Of a DNA stretch of 51,552 nt, positions 44,793 through 51,552 are shown one piece after another. This DNA comes from Hyphomicrobiales bacterium. GTDB taxonomy: Bacteria > Pseudomonadota > Alphaproteobacteria > Rhizobiales > Rhizobiaceae. The notes beneath the pieces were generated by a model, which saw only the letters and a program-made list of their open reading frames with translations, was not told the DNA's origin and did no database searches. Position 1 is the first letter of the stretch. Every line of letters starts with the position of its first letter. The stretch covers positions 1 to 51,552 of the forward strand of contig UCOA01000078.1 in assembly GCA_900474095.1 (NCBI GenBank), read 5' to 3'. The position numbers were made by a program, and so were the translations under genes.

Positions 44793-45827
44793 ATGAGATG
44801 GAAACGCACGATCCAGTTGCTGGATGTTCATTGTGAAGGCGAGATCGGCAAGGTCGCGATTGGCGGCGTACCGAAAATCCCGGGCAATTCGATCGCCGAA
44901 CAGCTAAACCACATCAATACCGTCGATGACAGCCTGCGGCGCTTCCTCTGCCTCGAGCCGCGCTCGGGCTCGACCGGCTCGGTCAATCTTCTGGTGCCGC
45001 CTAAGCGGCCGGAAGCGGATGCCGGCTTCATCATCCTGCAAGCCGACCAGGCGCATGCCATGTCCGGCTCGAACGCGATCTGCGTAACGACGGCTTTGCT
45101 CGAATCCGGCATTGTCGAGATGAAGGAGCCGGAAACGGTGGTGATGCTCGACACCGCTGCCGGCCTCGTCAAGGCCACGGCCACCTGTCGCGACGGTCGT
45201 TGTGAGCGCGTCAAGCTGACCATGGTGCCGTCCTTCGTGCAGCAACTGGATGTCGAGGTCGATACACCCGACTGGGGCCGGATCAAGATGGATCTCTGCT
45301 TCGGCGGCGTCTTTTATGCGCTGGTCGATGTCGCGCAGATCGGCACGACGATCGAAAAGGCCAATGCCCGCCGGATCGTCGAGGCCGGCATGATGCTGAA
45401 AGATCTCGTCAACCGCACGATCCCCGTCGTCCATCCGGAAATTCCGGAGATCAAGGGCGTCGCCTATGTCATGTTCCGCGATACCGAAGCGGACGGCACG
45501 GTGCGTACCTGCACGACGATGTGGCCGGGCCGGGTCGACCGCTCGCCCTGCGGCACCGGCAGTTCCGCCAATCTCGCGACGTTGCACGCACGCGGGCTGG
45601 CAAAGGTCGGCGACGTCTTCAAGTCGCGTTCCATCATCGGTTCCGAATTCGAAGTGGGGCTGGAAAGCGTCACCGAAGTTGCCGGCCGTCCCGCGATCAT
45701 CCCGACGATTTCAGGCCGCGGCTGGACCTTCGGCCTGCATCAGGTCGCGCTCGATCCGTTCGATCCGCTGGCCGATGGGTTTGCCCTGACCGATACATGG
45801 GGGCCGCAGGCCGGTGAAATCCGCTGA
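44793..45827 (+). CDS. Proline racemase family enzyme, Ser/Cys type
   Basis: A 344-residue member of the proline racemase superfamily, which includes 4-hydroxyproline 2-epimerase, 3-hydroxyproline epimerase and trans-3-hydroxyproline dehydratase. Of the two catalytic positions, the second Cys is kept in RSPCGTGSSANLA (about residue 254), while the first is a Ser in AMSGSNAICVTT (Ser 91; classical racemases have MCGH). Ser/Cys pairs occur in some hydroxyproline epimerases, and Thr/Cys in the dehydratase. It lies 25 bases after pxpC, so it is in the pxp operon. The substrate may therefore be 5-oxoproline or a related imino acid; this is inference. Confidence 0.9.
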   Translation: MRWKRTIQLLDVHCEGEIGKVAIGGVPKIPGNSIAEQLNHINTVDDSLRRFLCLEPRSGSTGSVNLLVPPKRPEADAGFIILQADQAHAMSGSNAICVTTALLESGIVEMKEPETVVMLDTAAGLVKATATCRDGRCERVKLTMVPSFVQQLDVEVDTPDWGRIKMDLCFGGVFYALVDVAQIGTTIEKANARRIVEAGMMLKDLVNRTIPVVHPEIPEIKGVAYVMFRDTEADGTVRTCTTMWPGRVDRSPCGTGSSANLATLHARGLAKVGDVFKSRSIIGSEFEVGLESVTEVAGRPAIIPTISGRGWTFGLHQVALDPFDPLADGFALTDTWGPQAGEIR

Positions 45828-45952
45828 CGGATAATGTCAGTAAATGCTTACGGTTCGATGTTCAGGAAATAGACACTGCGGCCGGTCCTTCCGCTCGGCG
45901 CACCGCTCGCGGCGATTGAGAGGCCGCAAGCCATTTCTCGGATGTGGCTGCC

Positions 45953-46843
45953 TCACTTCGCGCGGCCCGATTTTGTGAGAATGAGGTTTGCCTGTTCGCT
46001 CGGCTCGATGCTGGCGGTCGTTGCCGCATCAATCTGAGGCGGCGCGATCTTCGCCAGGGCGAATTCGTCGCCCTTTTCTGCGGCCTTCGTGAACATCGCC
46101 GTGGCGGCAACTGGGTCGGCTTTCATGCCTTCGCCATTTTCCAGCATCAGGCCAAGATTGACCATCGCATCGACGTTGCCGCGATCGGCAGCCAGCCTGT
46201 AGAACCGTGCGGCCTTTTGGTTGTCTTCGGGAACCTGCGTGCCTTCGTCAAGCATAACGGCAAGGTTGAAGGCGCCGAGATTGTCCTTGGCGACCGATGC
46301 CCTTTCGAACCACTGCGCGGCAAGCGATCCACTGGCGGGAGTGCCGACGCCGTCGCGATAGGCGACGCCGAGATTATAGGCGGCGAGGATGTTTCCCGTC
46401 GCTGCAGCCTTCTGGTAGAGCGCGAAGGCGGAAGCGGGATCGCCCTTTTCGCCGAGCATGACGGCATAGTTCACCATCGCGGCCGCGTACCCGCCTTCGG
46501 CCGCTTTTTCGAGCATCTTGAAGGCTTGCGCTTGCTGGCCTGCGGCGTGGAGCACGCGGGCGATCTGAAAGGTCTGTCGCGGGCCGCTGCCCTGGTTATA
46601 GGCTTCGCGGCAAGCCGAAAGGGCAATGCCGATGCGGAGGTCTTCGGTCGCGACGGGACGAAAGGACAGGTTGCGCTGCAGGTCGTGTTCGCTGCCTGCT
46701 TCGGCGTCGCACTGATCCGCCGGAAGCATCGGCGAGGCGGCGCGGGCGGAAGGGACGGTGATCGCTGCGATCGAAAGCAGGCTCACGGCGGCGAGCAGGA
46801 TCGCGTTGATCACTGAAATGCGCGTGTTGGTTTCGTTTTTCAT
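45953..46843 (-). CDS. Exported Sel1-repeat protein
   Basis: A 296-residue protein with a signal peptide (about residues 10-36, ending SARA-ASP) and about five Sel1-like (SLR) helical repeats between residues 95 and 265, such as AAAMVNYAVMLGEKGDPASA, LAAYNLGVAYRDGVGT and DAMVNLGLMLENGEG. SLR proteins mediate protein-protein contacts, often in periplasmic signalling or envelope assembly. The C-terminal 30 residues are polar. It is divergent from the FecR gene across 194 bases, sharing its promoter region with it. Confidence 0.9.
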   Translation of the reverse strand: MKNETNTRISVINAILLAAVSLLSIAAITVPSARAASPMLPADQCDAEAGSEHDLQRNLSFRPVATEDLRIGIALSACREAYNQGSGPRQTFQIARVLHAAGQQAQAFKMLEKAAEGGYAAAMVNYAVMLGEKGDPASAFALYQKAAATGNILAAYNLGVAYRDGVGTPASGSLAAQWFERASVAKDNLGAFNLAVMLDEGTQVPEDNQKAARFYRLAADRGNVDAMVNLGLMLENGEGMKADPVAATAMFTKAAEKGDEFALAKIAPPQIDAATTASIEPSEQANLILTKSGRAK

Positions 46844-46953
46844 GGCGTTCTCCCTGGTGTTTGTGCCACCCTATGGGGTGCACCGGCCTGCTGCTGTTCC
46901 TTGGGAAACAGAGTTTCGCGCCGCCGGGGAAGAGAATGACGACAACCCGGCCA

Positions 46954-46988
46954 AACAGGTGTCCGGCGGGCAGGTTTTCCCACCTGTT
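46954..46988. promoter_or_regulatory. Inverted repeat in the sel1 / fecR divergent region
   Basis: AACAGGTG (46954-46961) and CACCTGTT (46981-46988) form a perfect 8-bp inverted repeat with a 19-base spacer, 50 bases before the FecR start codon. It could be an operator shared by the two divergent genes. It is not the TGTGA-N6-TCACA site of Crp. Chance occurrence of one such repeat in this gap is possible. Confidence 0.4.
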
Positions 46989-47037
46989 GAGCGGATGCTG
47001 CTGCGGAACCGGATTGTTTGAACAAGGAGCAAGGGCA

Positions 47038-47679
47038 ATGATGCGAGACAGCATCCCGATGCGGCAGGTCCTGATCGGACGGCGGACATTCGTCGCCGGC
47101 TGCGCTTTGACCGCGAGCGGATTTTTTCCCATTCCAACGCAGGCAAGCACCGTCATCGGCAAGGCGGCCGACGTACGCGGCAACGTCAGCCTCAAGCGGG
47201 CGGAGAAGGAAGAGGGATTGGCGACCGGCGCGCAGATCATGGACAACGATTTTGTCCGGACCGCCGCGAAAAGCTTCGCGGACCTGCAGCTCGACGATAC
47301 CCGCATCCTGCTTGGCAGCGAGACGGAACTGCTGGTCGACAGCTTCATCGCCGGCCAGGGCGGCACGATGGAGCTCGGCATGGGGCAGATGGTCTTTGAC
47401 CGGCCGGAAGGCCTGCCGAAGATAGACCTCGCCTTGCGCACCACGTTCGGCATGATCGGCGTGCGCGGAACGAAATTCTTCGCCGGGCCGAACCGTGGAG
47501 TTTTCGCTGTCTTCGTCGAACACGGCCAGGTATCGGTCGAGGGCGGCGGCGTTCAGCGTCTGGTTGGCGCCGGCGAGGGAATCGAGATCGCACGACCCGG
47601 CGATACGCCGACGGAAACGGTCGTCTGGAAGGAAGCGAGAATCGTCGAAGCCTATGCGAGTGTCGGCCTGACGCGCTAA
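47038..47679 (+). CDS. Tat-exported FecR-domain protein
   Basis: A 213-residue periplasmic protein with a twin-arginine signal (IGRRTFVAGCALTASG, cleavage after TQA near residue 37). The FecR domain covers about residues 50-170 (GKAADVRGNVSLKR, DLQLDDTRILLGSETEL and the hallmark LRTTFGMIGVRGTKFFAG). Unlike true FecR anti-sigma regulators, it has no cytoplasmic part, so it is a stand-alone domain. The ATG at 47038 follows AAGGAG (a second ATG follows directly). The stop is 9 bases from the converging CHASE2 cyclase stop; FecR proteins and CHASE2 enzymes are often neighbours and may interact. Confidence 0.9.
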   Translation: MMRDSIPMRQVLIGRRTFVAGCALTASGFFPIPTQASTVIGKAADVRGNVSLKRAEKEEGLATGAQIMDNDFVRTAAKSFADLQLDDTRILLGSETELLVDSFIAGQGGTMELGMGQMVFDRPEGLPKIDLALRTTFGMIGVRGTKFFAGPNRGVFAVFVEHGQVSVEGGGVQRLVGAGEGIEIARPGDTPTETVVWKEARIVEAYASVGLTR

Positions 47680-47688
47680 AGGCCGCGC

Positions 47689-49545
47689 TCAGGCTTCGGT
47701 GGTGAACAATTCCATTTCACCGAAGCCGCGGATTTCTTGCATGCCGAGCGAGCGCAATCTGCGGCCGCTCTCAACCGCGGCCTCCGGACCGATACAGATG
47801 GCGGTCCCGAGGAACTTGTTGGCTTCCTGAAGCCGCGCGGCGAGATTGATGGCGTCGCCATGGGCGGTGTAGTCCAGCTTGCCGCCGGCTCCGACTTCGC
47901 CGAGCACGGCGATCCCCGTTTCGATGCCGATGCGCGTCCGGCCGAATTGATGTTCGATGAAGCCTGGCCGCCGCCGCATTTCCTCTGTCAGTGCCCGGAT
48001 CGCCTCGGCGCAGTCGATCGCCTTGTTGACGTGATCCTTGAGATCCTCCGGTGCGTTGAAGAAGGCGTGCACCGCGTCCCCCACCACCTTGTCGACCATG
48101 CCGCCATAGCGGGCGACGAGACCGTTCACCTCCGCATAATAGATGTCAAGCAGAGTGACGAGGTCGCGCGGCGCAAGCTTCTGGGACAGGGTGGAGAAGC
48201 CCTCGATGTCTGTGAACAGCGCCGTCACCGGACGTTCCTCGCCTGCGACGCGGTCGTCGTCCGGATTGTCGATATAGCGGGCCACCACGGACTGGGGTAG
48301 GTATTGCGAGAACTTGCTGCGCGCCGTTGATTCCGCTCGCCTGACCCGAGCGAACTGCAGCACGCTGGTGACGACAAGCACGAAGACGAGGACAAGGCTG
48401 ATGCCGACGGCATCGACCAGCATGGCGGAGGCGGCATAGATCGCGGCTGCCGCGGCGATCGTCGCGGAGATCGCCAGAAGTCCCAAGAGGGCCGACGTTA
48501 CCGGCCGCAGGCGGGTCGCGACCAGGGCGATCAGCAGCCCGCCGATCAAAGCCAGCGCCGCCTCATAGAGCGGCAGTTGTGCGTCGCGATTGGGAAGGAA
48601 GCCGGTCAGAACGGCATTGGCGATGTCGGCATGGATTTGCACGGAGGGCTCGAGCGGCATCGAGGCCGTGGAGCGCAAGCCGCCGAGATTGGGAAGGCTG
48701 CTGCCGATGAAGATCGTCTTGCCCTTGAAACGCTCATCCCGGACAGCGCCACTCAGCACATCCACCGCAGATAGTGTCCGCGCCTCGATTGTGGCAGTGG
48801 GGCTCGCAGCAAACCGCAGGCTGCCATCCTCGTCCAGTTCGATCAGTCGCGATTCGAGCTTCAGCCAGGCAGGCTGGCCGCCCAGGATCGGTGTTCGCCC
48901 GCCCTCGGCGAGCCGTGCGGCTTCGATGCCCAGCGCCGGATAAGCGTCGTTGCCAAGGATCGAGAAAGCCTGGACGCGGCGGATGCGGGCATCCTCGTCG
49001 CCAACCAGGAAGGCGGCCGCTGCAGAGCGAGACGCTTTTTGCATAAACGTGCAGGAAGCTTCGGCGCCGTCGATGAACCACAGGTCGGGGATCGCCACCG
49101 GCCTTTGAACTGCAACGGGCGGGACGGGCGCCGGATGCTCTGGCCCACCATCCGCGATCAGAAAGCCGAGAATGACAGGCACGCTGGAAATCGCCTGCGT
49201 CAGCGCGGCATTGGATTTCTCGGCGGGATCGCAGGCCGTGCTGAAAATGAAATCGACCGCGACAGCCTTGGCACCGGCCTGTGACAATCGCGAGAGAAGA
49301 TCGGCCGTTTCGCCCCGCCCCCAACTCTTCTGCGTGGTCTGCTGCACCGATTTTCGATCAACGTCGATGACGATGATCTGATCGGATTGCGGCGCCGGCA
49401 CCCATTGCGTGAGCGAATCGAAGAAAAGCTCCCGCTGCGTTTCAAGCACTGGTCCGGCGTAGTAGAACAGGAATAGCGCACTCAAAACGCTCGCGGCCGC
49501 TCCGGCAAAGAGCGGCCTGACCCGGGACAGGCGGACGCTTTTCAA
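47689..49545 (-). CDS. CHASE2-domain adenylate/guanylate cyclase (class III)
   Basis: A 618-residue membrane cyclase. Helix 1 (about 12-32) is followed by a large periplasmic CHASE2 sensor (about 35-325; DQIIVIDVDRKSVQQ, KAVAVDFIFSTACD, KTIFIGSSLPNLGGL), then three helices (about 332-410) and the catalytic domain. Catalytic motifs: VTALFTDIEGFSTLS (first metal Asp), VDKVVGDAVHAFF (second metal Asp) and LDYTAHGDAINLAARLQ (transition-state Asn and Arg). The substrate-specifying pattern fits cAMP rather than cGMP, but this is not certain. The start is a TTG at 49545, four bases after the crp-like stop and behind GAGGAA, so translation is coupled to the regulator. Confidence 0.92.
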   Translation of the reverse strand: MKSVRLSRVRPLFAGAAASVLSALFLFYYAGPVLETQRELFFDSLTQWVPAPQSDQIIVIDVDRKSVQQTTQKSWGRGETADLLSRLSQAGAKAVAVDFIFSTACDPAEKSNAALTQAISSVPVILGFLIADGGPEHPAPVPPVAVQRPVAIPDLWFIDGAEASCTFMQKASRSAAAAFLVGDEDARIRRVQAFSILGNDAYPALGIEAARLAEGGRTPILGGQPAWLKLESRLIELDEDGSLRFAASPTATIEARTLSAVDVLSGAVRDERFKGKTIFIGSSLPNLGGLRSTASMPLEPSVQIHADIANAVLTGFLPNRDAQLPLYEAALALIGGLLIALVATRLRPVTSALLGLLAISATIAAAAAIYAASAMLVDAVGISLVLVFVLVVTSVLQFARVRRAESTARSKFSQYLPQSVVARYIDNPDDDRVAGEERPVTALFTDIEGFSTLSQKLAPRDLVTLLDIYYAEVNGLVARYGGMVDKVVGDAVHAFFNAPEDLKDHVNKAIDCAEAIRALTEEMRRRPGFIEHQFGRTRIGIETGIAVLGEVGAGGKLDYTAHGDAINLAARLQEANKFLGTAICIGPEAAVESGRRLRSLGMQEIRGFGEMELFTTEA

Positions 49546-49549
49546 AGCC

Positions 49550-50254
49550 TTATTCCTCTTCGGGTTCCGCGACCTTCTGCAAGCGGCCGATATGGCAGGT
49601 GATAACGCCGTCGGCACGTTTGATGGCCGAACATTCCTCGAGCGCCAGGATGGCGCGGTTCACCTTCGGGCGGCTGGCGCCGAGAATACCGGCGATGTCG
49701 GATTGGTTGAGTGTCAAACGCACGTTGGCACTTTCGGGCAGTTCGTTGCCATGGATCTGCTTGAGCGTTGCCAGGAAGAAGCGAGCAACACGCGAATTCA
49801 GGTCGTAGAGCGCGATCGTTTCCAGCCGGTCCGTTGTATCGCGCAATTGTGAGCAGAGATAGCGGATGATCGATTCGGCGGCGTTTGGAGTATGGGTGAT
49901 GAAGTCGAGAAAGGCCCTCTTGCCGATGACATAACCTTCGGTGAGGGTGATCGCCGTGGCGTCCGCCGAGCGCGGCTGATCGTCGAGAATGGCCATCTCG
50001 CCGAACAGCGCTCCGGCCTCGATATGGCGAAGAAGCAGTTCCCGGCCCTGTGGCGTGATGAGCGACAGCTTGATGCGTCCGGACAAGACGGCGATCATGT
50101 GGTTGCCTTCGTCGCCACGCTGGAAGATCACCGTGCCGGCCGTCCATTTGCGGTAGGTCGCAAGGGCTGCAACCGCCGCCACCGTTTCCTTGTCGAATTC
50201 TTCGAAGATCGGGAAGGAACGCCAGAAGGCGGGGCTCTTGTTGATTTCACTCAT
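49550..50254 (-). CDS. Crp/Fnr-family regulator (Crp-like)
   Basis: A 234-residue regulator. The cyclic-nucleotide-binding domain (about residues 15-125) keeps the phosphate-binding cassette FGEMAILDDQPRSADATA with the Arg and Ser that contact cAMP. The DNA-binding domain has the helix-turn-helix LTLNQSDIAGILGASRPKVN. The four-cysteine iron-sulfur cluster of Fnr is absent, so it is not an oxygen sensor of that type. The ATG at 50254 follows GGGGAAGC. It is in one operon with the CHASE2 cyclase, so the pair could make and read cAMP. Confidence 0.92.
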   Translation of the reverse strand: MSEINKSPAFWRSFPIFEEFDKETVAAVAALATYRKWTAGTVIFQRGDEGNHMIAVLSGRIKLSLITPQGRELLLRHIEAGALFGEMAILDDQPRSADATAITLTEGYVIGKRAFLDFITHTPNAAESIIRYLCSQLRDTTDRLETIALYDLNSRVARFFLATLKQIHGNELPESANVRLTLNQSDIAGILGASRPKVNRAILALEECSAIKRADGVITCHIGRLQKVAEPEEE

Positions 50255-50426
50255 ACTGCTTCCCCGTCCCTCAAGTTTTTTCTGCCGCAGCGAAATTCTT
50301 CTCGCAGTCTTTCCGGTGTTGCAACAAAAAAGACCGGGGAAAATCGACTGCGCCCGATATCTCTCAGCGCTTCCAAATGGAATTGGTGCAGCCGGATTTA
50401 TCGAGCGGGCACCTTAACACGCAATG

Positions 50427-50455
50427 TTGACGACCGGGGTGCGTTGTTTTGTTAT
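50427..50455 (+). promoter_or_regulatory. Sigma-70-type promoter of the DoxX gene
   Basis: TTGACG (-35, 50427-50432) and TGTTAT (-10, 50450-50455) have a 17-base spacer. Transcription would start near 50462, giving a leader of about 85 bases. The rest of the 293-bp gap to the crp-like gene has no gene I can support. Confidence 0.65.
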
Positions 50456-50547
50456 TGTGAACGATCTGTTTCGTCCTGGTGGGCTGGATGAATTTGGAAT
50501 TGCTGGTATTTCTAGCGCCAGAACGAACCAAAACCGGAGTCTTTTCC

Positions 50548-50985
50548 ATGCCGCAAAACGCCGTTGTCCTCATCGGACGCATTCTGCTTTCCATCATCTT
50601 CATCATGTCCGGCTTTTCGAAGCTGACTGATGCTGGCTCGACCGCCGGCATGATCGCCAATGCCGGCCTTCCGGCAGCAACGGCTCTGACCTATCTCGCC
50701 GGTCTGTTCGAACTGATCGGCGGACTGGCCATTCTGGTCGGTTTCCAGACGCGCATCGCCGCATATCTGCTTGCCGCCTTCTGCGTGTTCACCGGTTTTG
50801 TCTTCCACGGCGGACCGATCAACGTTCCGACCTTCTCTCCCGAGGCAAACGGCATGCTGAGCATGTTCAACCAGATCATGATGATGAAAAACATCACGAT
50901 CGCCGGCGGCTTCCTGGTTCTCGCTGCTTTCGGCCCGGGATCGATCTCCGTCGATGCCCGCCGCGGCGTCCCGGCTAACGCCTGA
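50548..50985 (+). CDS. DoxX family membrane protein
   Basis: A 145-residue DoxX-family protein with four hydrophobic helices: ILLSIIFIMSGFSKL (the family signature), YLAGLFELIGGLAILVGF, IAAYLLAAFCVFTGFVFHG and ITIAGGFLVLAAFG. The ATG at 50548 follows CCGGAGT; an upstream ATG (50488) in the same frame lacks a site. DoxX relatives act in respiratory or thiol/redox complexes of the inner membrane; the exact role of this small type is not known. A strong terminator follows. Confidence 0.9.
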   Translation: MPQNAVVLIGRILLSIIFIMSGFSKLTDAGSTAGMIANAGLPAATALTYLAGLFELIGGLAILVGFQTRIAAYLLAAFCVFTGFVFHGGPINVPTFSPEANGMLSMFNQIMMMKNITIAGGFLVLAAFGPGSISVDARRGVPANA

Positions 50986-51003
50986 GAGTACGGACAGATT
51001 GAG

Positions 51004-51040
51004 AAAAAAGGCTCGCCGGATCACCCGGCGGGCCTTTTTT
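51004..51040. terminator. Bidirectional rho-independent terminator
   Basis: A 16-pair stem with one G-T pair, built on AAAAAAGGC / GCCTTTTTT and CGCCGG / CCGGCG, encloses a five-base loop and is flanked by T runs on both strands. It lies between the DoxX gene and the converging mutarotase gene and should end both transcripts. Confidence 0.93.
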
Positions 51041-51055
51041 GTTTTGGAACAAGCG

Positions 51056-51484
51056 TCAGGGGTAAATCACGCCCTTGCGCAGGATGACATTGCCATAGAG
51101 CCGCGGTTCGCTGGTCTGGACGACCGTATGCGCGGCCCTGACTCTTGGGTAGAAGTCCGGCCCGAGCAGGGGCGTAACCACGCGATCGGGCTCATGCTTG
51201 GCACAGCATGCGATGATGTCGCGATGCACGGGATCGAGCGCATTGAGGTCCTGCTTGACCGTGGCACGAAAAATTGCTTCCGGCACGAAATCATCGATCG
51301 GCATGACGCTCAGGATCGCGTCGAGAACCGGGATCAGATGATGACCGTCGAGCCGGATCAACCGGCGACCATGTTCGAGGCCTGGATAGTTGCCGTCGAC
51401 CAGCGCGATTTCGTCCCCATGGCCCATTGCCCGGAGCGTTGCCAGAAGCTCGGGGCTCAGGATCGGGTTTAGACCTTTCAGCAT
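51056..51484 (-). CDS. RbsD/FucU-family sugar mutarotase
   Basis: A 142-residue RbsD/FucU-family protein, which converts between pyranose and other forms of ribose or fucose. The family motifs are AMGHGDEIALVDGNYP (with the catalytic His), the FYPRVRAA stretch and the C-terminal end motif LYGNVILRKGVI. The sequence looks somewhat closer to the FucU (fucose mutarotase) branch than to RbsD, but I cannot decide. The start overlaps the preceding gene's stop by one base (TGATG), which indicates a shared sugar operon continuing beyond the window. Confidence 0.9.
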   Translation of the reverse strand: MLKGLNPILSPELLATLRAMGHGDEIALVDGNYPGLEHGRRLIRLDGHHLIPVLDAILSVMPIDDFVPEAIFRATVKQDLNALDPVHRDIIACCAKHEPDRVVTPLLGPDFYPRVRAAHTVVQTSEPRLYGNVILRKGVIYP

Positions 51485-51552
51485 CAGGCTGTTTCCTTGA
51501 AAAGAACGTTCGTGTCGATAAGATAGCGGGAGAAAAGCGGCAGGCTGGCGCC
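51484..51552 (-). CDS. C-terminal end of an upstream gene, cut by window edge
   Basis: Only 22 residues and the stop are visible (ending SRYLIDTNVLFKETA). The frame is set by the TGATG overlap with the mutarotase start. Too little remains to name the family. Given its neighbour, a sugar-uptake component or sugar regulator is likely. Confidence 0.55.
   Translation of the reverse strand, partial: GASLPLFSRYLIDTNVLFKETA

Noticed and set aside
50440-50470. Crp-binding site before the DoxX gene (TTGTGA half-site)
   Set aside because: Only one half (TGTGA) is present and the second half TCACA is missing; the AT-rich sequence is better explained by the promoter -10 region.

Overview
The window looks like chromosomal DNA of a Rhizobiaceae-type alphaproteobacterium (Rhizobium / Agrobacterium / Ensifer relatives). 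The grounds are a high G+C content with matching codon use, rhizobial gene orders (def-fmt-truA next to dapE and dapD; rpmH-rnpA-yidC-engB), short palindromic intergenic repeats of a kind I associate with this family, and close family resemblance of most proteins. I cannot name the species. Most of the window is ordinary core chromosome carrying several accessory insertions.

Layout. 1-2080: a partial ribokinase and rmuC, leftward. 2224-5191: def, a FitAB-type toxin-antitoxin pair with its own promoter and operator, fmt and truA, rightward. 5202-6978: a membrane protein and dapE, leftward. 7326-12340: a methyltransferase, an SDR and a divergent AraC regulator, an aldo/keto reductase and a GAF histidine kinase. 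12347-13570: a DUF805 protein and dapD. 13777-18552: LOG-family protein, pyrimidine 5'-nucleotidase, fatty acid hydroxylase, DMT exporter, PEP mutase-like enzyme and a low-GC small gene. 18562-19449: argB. 19637-21672: ECF sigma factor, RskA-like anti-sigma factor and a secreted fasciclin-domain protein. 21961-24874: Tat-exported MsrB, DUF1269 protein, engB and a DMT transporter. 25145-27508: yidC, rnpA and rpmH, leftward. 27924-32355: a chemoreceptor, a decayed flavoprotein reductase, a membrane histidine kinase and tRNA-Arg(ACG). 32497-35686: SDR, DUF1810 protein, aldo/keto reductase and a YigZ protein. 36003-41150: putA, a YkgJ-type cysteine cluster protein and a metallophosphoesterase. 41238-45827: a divergent 5-oxoprolinase (pxpA / pxpBC) locus with two biotin-carrier-like proteins and a proline-racemase-family enzyme. 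45953-50254: Sel1-repeat protein, FecR protein, CHASE2 adenylate cyclase and a Crp-type regulator. 50548-end: DoxX protein, an RbsD/FucU mutarotase and the end of one more gene.

How the genes work together. Core functions dominate: initiator-tRNA formylation and deformylation (fmt, def), lysine/peptidoglycan precursor synthesis (dapD, dapE), arginine synthesis (argB), membrane protein insertion and ribosome assembly (yidC, engB, rpmH, rnpA) and proline catabolism (putA).

The parts most worth a second look are: (i) the pxp locus, where a true biotin carrier sits beside a degenerate copy whose biotinyl lysine is lost, with no biotin carboxylase nearby and a Ser/Cys proline-racemase homologue linked to it; (ii) the crp-like / CHASE2-cyclase pair facing a Tat-exported FecR protein and a Sel1 protein, which together could form an envelope-sensing cAMP circuit; (iii) the sigma / anti-sigma / fasciclin trio, which recalls the mycobacterial SigK-RskA-MPT70/83 arrangement; and (iv) the toxin-antitoxin pair inserted between def and fmt, with a 23-bp palindrome lying over its -10 box.
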